NCBI RefSeq assembly: GCF_000204055.1
Contig: NW_006768788.1
Coordinates: 318,146-382,145, forward strand
Origin: Melampsora larici-populina 98AG31
Lineage: Eukaryota > Basidiomycota > Pucciniomycetes > Pucciniales > Melampsoraceae
Length of the DNA: 64,000 bases
Reading direction: 5' to 3'
Positions 57,587 to 64,000 of this stretch are shown here, one piece after another (positions within the stretch are counted from its first letter, which is position 1; each line of letters opens with the position of its first letter). The notes under the pieces were generated by a model. It saw nothing but the letters and a program-made list of their open reading frames with translations, was not told the origin of the DNA and did not search any database. The translations under genes and the position numbers were made by a program.

Positions 57587-59698
57587 ATGCCTTTGACTCG
57601 CTCTAAAAAGACTACCAGCTCGAAAAAATCTACCAAGATCACCGCTAAGAAGAAATCAAATCGCACCAAAAAGAAAACCTCGCAAACGACTCGAACGGAT
57701 CAGGATCAGGCTGGTTCCGGTTCCGAAGCGTCAGACACTCATGGAACAGATGATGAAGATGGACTTGATGATGAAGATGGACTTCAAGAACGAGTTGATT
57801 CTGAGGCAGGACCTACGCAAAGCAAAGCAAAGAAGTCGACTATCTTTCAGTCGCGTTTCCCCGGTCTTGAACTTGACACGTATGAACAGCAACTTGATTT
57901 ATGGACTGTCATCAAACTTCAAGAATCACTAGTTCAACAAAATTCCCGCCGTAGTAAGGCTCCGAAAGAAATTAAGGATCTTGTCAAGATTGTTCGGATG
58001 GAATTCGAGAAGCGGATCCTCATGATTGCGCTAATGGCTGGAGTTCCCGAGATCGTTATCTGGAACTTGGTGTGAGTCTCAATCTCAAAGATGCACAAGT
58101 TTGGTGTTTGCGCAACTTCAACTAACCTATCGTGTCTTTTACTTCAGCGGCATGGGCTCAAAGACAGTGAAGGCAAATCCATGGATCCGTTTTCTTAGCT
58201 TCTGTGTGAAATGCCTTGGTGACAAACGTAATTGATTCACTATGTGATACCGGCATCCATAACACTGACTTCTTCTTTTGATCCAAGTCCCTGAACGTGA
58301 CAACAAAGACGCTTGGGTGAATCGAAATCAGCAAATGGCGGAGCATTGGCATGCTCTGACCCCGGATCAGCAGGATGTGTTCAGAGACCCGTATTTTTTT
58401 GCACTGGCTAACCTGCCAGACTACTCTAACGTACCCCTTGGCGACGATGAAGATCAAGACACCGACGGAAATGAAAATGGAGTGATTGTAACACAATGCG
58501 ACACTGTTGTTCCGACTCCTAAAGTTCATCAACTGTCTGACGAGGATCGATCAAAATATCAGCCTCTCTTCAATGAGCTGGTCAACGTTGAGAAATTACA
58601 TCTTTGTCACGGTAAGCCAGAAAGCTCACCATCTGTTGCGACTCTACAAAAGCGATCTAGCCTTGCTGTTCGCAAGGCTCATCACGATGTAAGTCACCTT
58701 TTTTGATTTTACGTGGTAAATTCAGAGGAACTAACTGACACACGGGTTATCTAGTTCTCTGTGGTCTGTCAGCAACATCAAATTTCCTATTACCTAACTG
58801 CTGCTAGCTGTGGTGGTGTCGATGGATGGTCGCAAACGTTTTCCAATAGCCCGAAATTTGCTGATTGGGCACGGAAGACTCCAAAGATACCTGACAAGTT
58901 TAAAACATACGTACATGGACTAGAAGTCGCCCAGGAGATTGAAAAAAAGGAACCGCAACCAAGCGATAAGCGAAAAAGCCACCTGTGCCACCTATTAAAT
59001 GGAATGATGGGTAAGCTCTCCCACCCTATTCAATCTCTGCTTTTGTCTACATGTGCAAGTACTTACGAAGTATTCATTAAATGTTTCTAGACTCTCATGT
59101 GAAGGGCCAATCGTTCCCAAAGGTTGCAGATCCTGTCAAATACATCAAAAATAAAGGATGGCCGATTAAAATTGTTCAAAAGGCTGGAAGTCAACTCCGA
59201 GCTGAAGACCTGGCTCGTGGCCATCGGAGGATAACGGATGCAGTGATTCGGGTATGGATAAACGACATCGAGAATAATCTCTTCATAATTGAAGCAAAAA
59301 CTAATGATGATAGTCAAATCAACATAACTGAGCGGGATGATACACAGCCACAAATCAATTCTACGCAGGTTCAATCAAAACGAAAAAAAAAGAAAACTAA
59401 TGATCAACAAGAAACTAGAGCTCCCACTCGAAAGAGACCAAAGGTTAGCGCTGGTGCAAGTACTCACCAACACCTCGAAAACCAAAACAGCCCCGAAGGA
59501 AGTACTACGACTTTGGAAGAAGATTCAGATTATCAAGACAAGGATCGTGATTCAGATACCGCCGATGATTCGGATGATGTGGGTACAAATTCACCACTTT
59601 TCCAAGTTAAATTGACGCTGATTTTATTATTACAATTTACAGTAGCTCTAGAATTGCTCTCTGCGTCTCCCTTATGCCGATTCTGTGTCAACACTTGA
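57587..59698 (+). CDS. KDZ-transposon accessory protein, HMG-box-like
   Basis: Second gene of the transposon. Five exons (57587-58071, 58148-58227, 58288-58688, 58755-59010, 59091-59698) sum to 1830 nt, 609 aa. Residues 1-60 are Lys/Ser/Thr-rich, like a histone tail or NLS, and are followed by an acidic stretch. About residues 165-235 resemble an HMG box: ANPWIRFLSFCVKCLGD, MAEHWHALTPDQQDVFRDPY. The central part has SYYLTAASCGGVDGWSQTFS and a conserved-looking block (GWPIKIVQKAGSQLRAEDLA). The C terminus is basic (KRKKKKTN, TRKRPKVS) and then acidic. The last residues after DDSDDV may be read-through of an unspliced intron. HMG is a visual call. A role in DNA bending during transposition is inference. 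Confidence 0.75.
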
Positions 59699-60158
59699 TT
59701 TACATTTAATCTGCAACTCCTTAGCCAACTCCAGAGGTCTCGAGTGTGATATGTTTCTTTTCTCTTATTGTTTTTTCTCTATGGCTTCTCTCTCTTATTT
59801 TCTTTCATTCTAAAACTGCGCAGAGAACACCTGAGGGTCCTCATACGAGTTATTTTACTTCTCACAATGTGTTTTTCACCAAATGCTTGTTCTTGTCACA
59901 GTGTGTTTTTATGCCTTGTCACACTTAAACTTGAACAAACAAACCAAAATTGATGCCTGGATGTTCTAGTGCTAGTCTCTTTAAATAATCAATGATGTCA
60001 AATAGTAACATCTGAGTTGTCATATATGAAACTGACAGTGATACAAGCTTGTCAAATAGTCTACGTATTGGATTTAGACTTGTGCGAATTGAATACTTCT
60101 CAACAAATATAAATGAAATTCCAAGACCTATGAACATATTGATTTCCATATCGATAAC

Positions 60159-60224
60159 TTAGAATTCGTATCGAGATTGGTTAGAATTTGAGTTGAGATT
60201 GGTTAGAATTCAAGTCGGGATTGT
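60159..60224 (+). repeat. Short tandem repeat, 3 x 22 bp
   Basis: Three consecutive units of TTAGAATTYRWRTYGRGATTGK type (TTAGAATTTGAGTTGAGATTGG as the middle unit has 22 bp with few changes in the others). It lies inside the KDZ transposon, 0.4 kb from its right terminal repeat. Confidence 0.75.
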
Positions 60225-60591
60225 TTAGAATTTTAAATTAAATGGATGGGATGGTGTGTTAAGATTTCGAGGGGGCCTCAATCACCGCTTTGGTCAAAAA
60301 TTTACAAGTTCGACAGAACTGGTGTGATCAAGACTTCTTTACTTAGCATCGGGTTGAAGTGCTGTATATACACATGTGACGTTTGAGGCTTGGTAACTCA
60401 AGACTTGTTACGACGTTGAGTAATGAAATTGCCAAATTGATGATGGCAGTTATGAGAGGGATGTAATCGAGAGAGGTATAACTTGAGGTTTTTAGGCAGG
60501 AGAAAGATCGAGAGCACCATCGATGACTTGAGGTGTATAAGAAGTGTTGATGAAGGGGTATTGAGGACTTTGATCCACCGAAAAAAAGGTG

Positions 60592-60932
60592 AGACCAGGT
60601 CAAATAGATGCTCTGAAGCTTCTCAGAGCGCTCTGAAGGCGTCTCAGAGCGCTCTGGAGGCGTCTCAGAGCATATATTTTGACCTGGCCACCTTATTTTG
60701 AAATGGTCAAGTTTCAAGTAAATGAAACATGATGAAAACTTGTCTGTGCGTAGTTGATGGGCCAAATGAAAAACTGATGAAGTTTTTTTGACTTTAAACT
60801 TGTTGTTTAGACAGCATAAAAAAGTGGTCCAGGTCACCTGGATTGCTCTGCTGCGAGAGACTGGCTTGACGCCCTTGGTACAGTGACATTTAACAAGGGC
60901 TGGTATGTCAATTAGTACAGGTGACACAGGTG
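60592..60932 (-). repeat. KDZ transposon right terminal inverted repeat
   Basis: Inverted copy of 50497-50836 with a small number of changes, mostly within the AGAGCGCTCTGAG block and near GACATACCAGCCCTTG. It ends CAGGTGACACAGGTG at 60932. Confidence 0.88.
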
Positions 60933-61126
60933 AGTAACAGAGGTGTATGAAAAAAGTTACAAGGCAAATAAGAAATTGGTGTGAATCCCAAATTTACAGT
61001 CACAAGTCAACATGTAACACTAAAAACCTCAACTTCACAACTCAATAACTTACTCATCACTCATCAGAAATAGATCATATGGGTGTGATAAATGATCAGT
61101 ATCATGAGGGCTACAAGATGCACTTT

Positions 61127-62360
61127 TGTCAGCTTGAGTCTAATAAAAGAGTCTTATTTATTCAAAACTGATATAGTAACTTACTTGTTGTTAGTAAAAG
61201 TGGTGGTGTTGGCTTTGTTTCAATACAATGGATTCCTAGTATTGAGATAAATTTGAGCCTAATTTAAATCTGACGCTTTTGGGTGTTAGTATCTAAAAGA
61301 ATTATGTACTTACTGAATTCTTGTGAAAGTATTCAATAGTCTTCTACGAATGGGTATTACTAGAATACACCTATCCCAGGGCAAGTCTAATTCTACTCTA
61401 ATTTGATGAAGATGATCTTTATCAAATGCAGAGATATTGGAATATATTGGACAATTCGTATCTAAGTAAATGCTAGAAGGGTACAGTCAACTCTGATATA
61501 ACCAATACACTGTCAAAACCGATAATCTCGGCAAAACCGATAATTTTCAGCCATTTTTTTAAAATTTCAGTGAAGTTGGCTCTGACAAGACCAATACTCC
61601 ATGAAAACTGATACAATTTTTTGGGTATTGGTTATATCAGAGTCAACTGTAGTACAATGATTATCCTTCAGAGATCATTGTCAATTTCTTTTGAGTCTTT
61701 AGATGAGATGTTTAAAAAGTAAAACGGAAAAGCGTAAAAACCACGCTAGTACTAATGGAGTAGATATCACTATTGGGAGATAGATGAGGTCTAGTCAAGA
61801 AGTAATCTGCTGGTTTTGTGGATTTTTGGTTATAGAGTTTTAAGGTTCTAAATCTGAAGTGGTTTTTTGTTATGGTTGTAAAAGATGATAGTATTTATAC
61901 TCGTATTTGTTCAATGAGTACCATCAAAATCTAGTAGAAGTTAGCCCAGGATAATTAGTAGGTTGTTAATTGCCTAGTCAGGGTTGGAATTTAACCCTGA
62001 CTATGTTTTCCTTTTATCCGTATTGGTTCGCCTAGGCAGAGTTAACATAGTCAGCCAATTTACTACGTACCTGGTTTTGATCCTTTCTCAAAGGTGGCTG
62101 GTGTAGTTATTGTGTTTCATTTTATTGAATCTTGATCAGGGTCTAGACTGTGTTCGTGGGTTAATTTCCAGGAGGAGTCTAGGGTCTTCTAGTTTCACTC
62201 TTGATACATGAGTGTGAGGTGTAGCTTTTCTTATTTCATATTATCTTCTATGCGAGATGATTCTTTGAAATAAGGGTTTTTCTTTTTCTTTTTGGTTTTA
62301 TTATTGTATAGGTACTTATGTCTTCCTAGGGAGTTTGTCGTTTATCTCTCTAGGCTGACA
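61127..62360 (-). mobile_element. Solo LTR, 1234 bp, carrying a MITE
   Basis: On the minus strand it starts TGTCAGCCTAGAGAG and ends CTCAAGCTGACA. A perfect 5-bp target duplication ACTTT flanks it (61122-61126 and 62361-62365). No internal coding region. A 166-bp MITE has inserted at 61484. Confidence 0.87.
61484..61649. mobile_element. pogo/Tigger-like MITE, 166 bp, inside the solo LTR
   Basis: Terminal inverted repeats CAGTCAACTCTGATATAACC and (reverse complement of the other end) CAGTTGACTCTGATATAACC differ at two positions. TA flanks both ends. The CAGT...-start and TA target are those of pogo/Tigger-type elements. It is non-coding. Confidence 0.82.
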
Positions 62361-63090
62361 ACTTTAGTAATCCCAAATTGGACCTCATCTGAAAAAAATT
62401 GTAATCTCAAAATTTGGTTTTCAGCTAGTTTACAAGGAAAAAATCACCTGTATTCATCATAAGAAGTGCTGTACATCATGTTATTGTGTCACTGATCACT
62501 TTTGGCTGTGAAGATTACATTATTTATTAGTAAGAAGATTATTACATTACATCATTATGGGGTTTTTAGGGATTTTTGGGCGGATTTGATTGGTTTTGAG
62601 GCTGTTGACCATTGTAAAAGTTGTGGTACAATGTTATATACACTTTGAGATGATTTTGGGACTGTTGTTCCCCTTTTTTCTTTATCATTTACGCAGTTAT
62701 TATTTTGTTTATCATCATAAACTTATTTCAATAGTACCTGGTTGCTTAAATACGCCCTTTATTATAGCTATAAAGAGAAATTTACTTTAGTATTATAGTC
62801 AAAAAGACTTATTGGGAATGATATCACAAATATATTGCTTATTTTCTTTAGTTAAACATCTGGGAATAACACTATAGCAGTGTTGATAGCAATAAAAATT
62901 GTGCTTTTGAGATAAAATTTGTGTGAAAGATATATTTCTCTGGTGCCTTATCAATACTCAATACAACAGTGTCCTTTCCTGATTGTGTTGTTTTAGAAGA
63001 GCAGTCCTTAGACAACTTCTACTAGTCATTTTATTAGTAGATTATCCTCTTCCAGCTCTGTATAACCCTTGTTGGGTTATAAGTTCTACA
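62361..63090. other. AT-rich spacer
   Basis: About 0.7 kb of strongly AT-rich DNA. Only one short hydrophobic ORF, judged non-coding. No repeat ends seen. Confidence 0.4.
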
Positions 63091-64000
63091 CTGGCCCGCA
63101 AAATTGGCCAGCCGCTGGTAATTTCACATGATGTACAGGCATTTCACATGTATCTGAATATGCCTGCGTGTCACACGCCTTAATCTGCCAAATGGTGTGA
63201 TACTCATGAACAAAATCAAATTTTATCCATCCTAAACAGAAAAAAAGGATATTTGAAAAAAACTTCAATAAAGTACAAGCAAAATAAAAGAAACAAGTGT
63301 GATTTAGGAGACCTTGGTGGTAATTAATTTTGTGCTTGTCTAGGGACGGTGGGTGGGTGACAAAAAAGTGAATTGGCACAACAAGATTAGCAGAAAAGAG
63401 ACTACATCTAAAGCGAGTTGAGAAATCTGAGATGGTTTTCTTCATGAGATGAGAATTGAGGGGCAAGTAATTATGCTGTATCAAACTTGCATATTCTCCA
63501 ATTTGTTGTTTGAAGCTTTTGGTATCAGCTACCAATCTTTCTAACCCAATCTATGTATTTCATATATCACACTAATAAACAATTTATGACTATAGAAAGT
63601 CCCTGCTAGAAAACTAACAAACAAGAATAGCTCTTCCGTGATTAAACAACAAATCTATATCAAAGTGCCATCACAGTTTCTCAAAACAAAAATTCCACTT
63701 GATCACAAAGGATGGGAATGAAAAGACAAAGAGGAAAGTCTCCTCCACCGCCTCCAATTCCTGGAAGCTTGCCACTTAACTGAGCAGTCTGCATTTTGAG
63801 GTTGATGGTCATAATTTCAGTTGTTCAAGCCAAGATGGGGAGCACATGCTAAGTATGTAACGGGGTTGCTTTGGCAGATCATAATAGTACTAAATACATG
63901 ATACCTTGGTTTGGGGAAATTGAAATGACCCTTTGTTGACCGATTTGGAATTACATTTGGCTGCAGTGTCAAACGTACTGACCAGCATCCCGCGGCCGGC
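63091..64000. repeat. 910-bp dispersed repeat, copy 2 (reaches window end)
   Basis: Same sequence and orientation as 43514-44423, with small indels. The shared ORF here reads MVADTKSFKQQIGEYASLIQ (minus, 63535 downward). The repeat may continue past the window edge, so its true right end is unknown. Confidence 0.75.

Larger units (their letters stand above)
50497..60932. mobile_element. Complete KDZ-superfamily DNA transposon, 10.4 kb
   Basis: The 340-bp left end (50497-50836) and 341-bp right end (60592-60932) are inverted copies of about 97% identity, starting CACCTGTGTCACCTGTACTA. Between them lie a KDZ transposase gene (minus, 51088-54913), a 179-bp satellite (about 55981-57245) and a second gene (plus, 57587-59698) transcribed away from it. 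KDZ (Kyakuja-Dileera-Zisupton) elements are known to be expanded in rusts and mushrooms. Near-identical ends and open genes suggest recent activity. No matching target duplication is visible next to the ends (ATCGGTAG on the left, AGTAACAG on the right), which is odd for a fresh cut-and-paste insertion. Confidence 0.88.

Overview
The window looks like nuclear DNA of a basidiomycete, most likely a rust fungus (Pucciniales). The base composition is AT-rich. Genes have many short introns of about 70-110 nt with GTRNGT donors and CTRAY-like branch sites. Conserved genes sit singly between large transposon-filled spacers, and the KDZ (CxC1), hAT and Tc1/mariner transposases resemble those expanded in rusts. 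The genus cannot be fixed from sequence alone. One assembly gap (614 N, 45114-45727) shows this is scaffold sequence.

Layout. 1-7.2 kb is a repeat block: a long LTR with two further solo LTRs nested in it (both with perfect 5-bp target duplications), three MITEs and a foldback element rich in GGCGCGCC. 7.6-12.0 kb (+) is RIC1, the Ypt6/Rab6 exchange-factor subunit (12 exons, 1108 aa). 12.7-15.2 kb (-) is a GH18 chitinase broken by an in-frame stop, a bad splice junction and an inverted-repeat element. 18.0-20.3 kb (-) is an Osh4/Kes1-like oxysterol-binding protein (12 exons, 380 aa). 24.1-26.75 kb (-) is an unrecognised 827-aa protein with a possible signal peptide, basic NLS-like clusters and four DLN-type (EAR-like) motifs at its C terminus. 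28.75-29.3 kb (-) is an NHP6-type HMG-box protein, 32.46-33.62 kb (+) SFT2, and 34.24-35.70 kb (-) a Ctp1-like mitochondrial citrate carrier.

From 36 kb onward the window is almost only mobile DNA: a hAT relic, two adjacent solo LTRs, a PIF/Harbinger-like MITE, a 910-bp repeat present twice (43.5 and 63.1 kb), a Tc1/mariner transposase cut by the gap, a 1.1-kb TIR element carrying a minisatellite, a complete 10.4-kb KDZ DNA transposon with about 340-bp terminal inverted repeats (50497-60932), and a further solo LTR with a pogo-like MITE inside it.

The host genes are not a cluster of one pathway, although RIC1, OSH4/KES1 and SFT2 all act in Golgi/endosome trafficking. The two most notable items are the EAR-motif candidate effector and the intact KDZ element with a 179-bp satellite between its two divergent genes. 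All spliced models were built by hand from splice consensus and reading frame. Models whose exon sum is divisible by three are stated as such.
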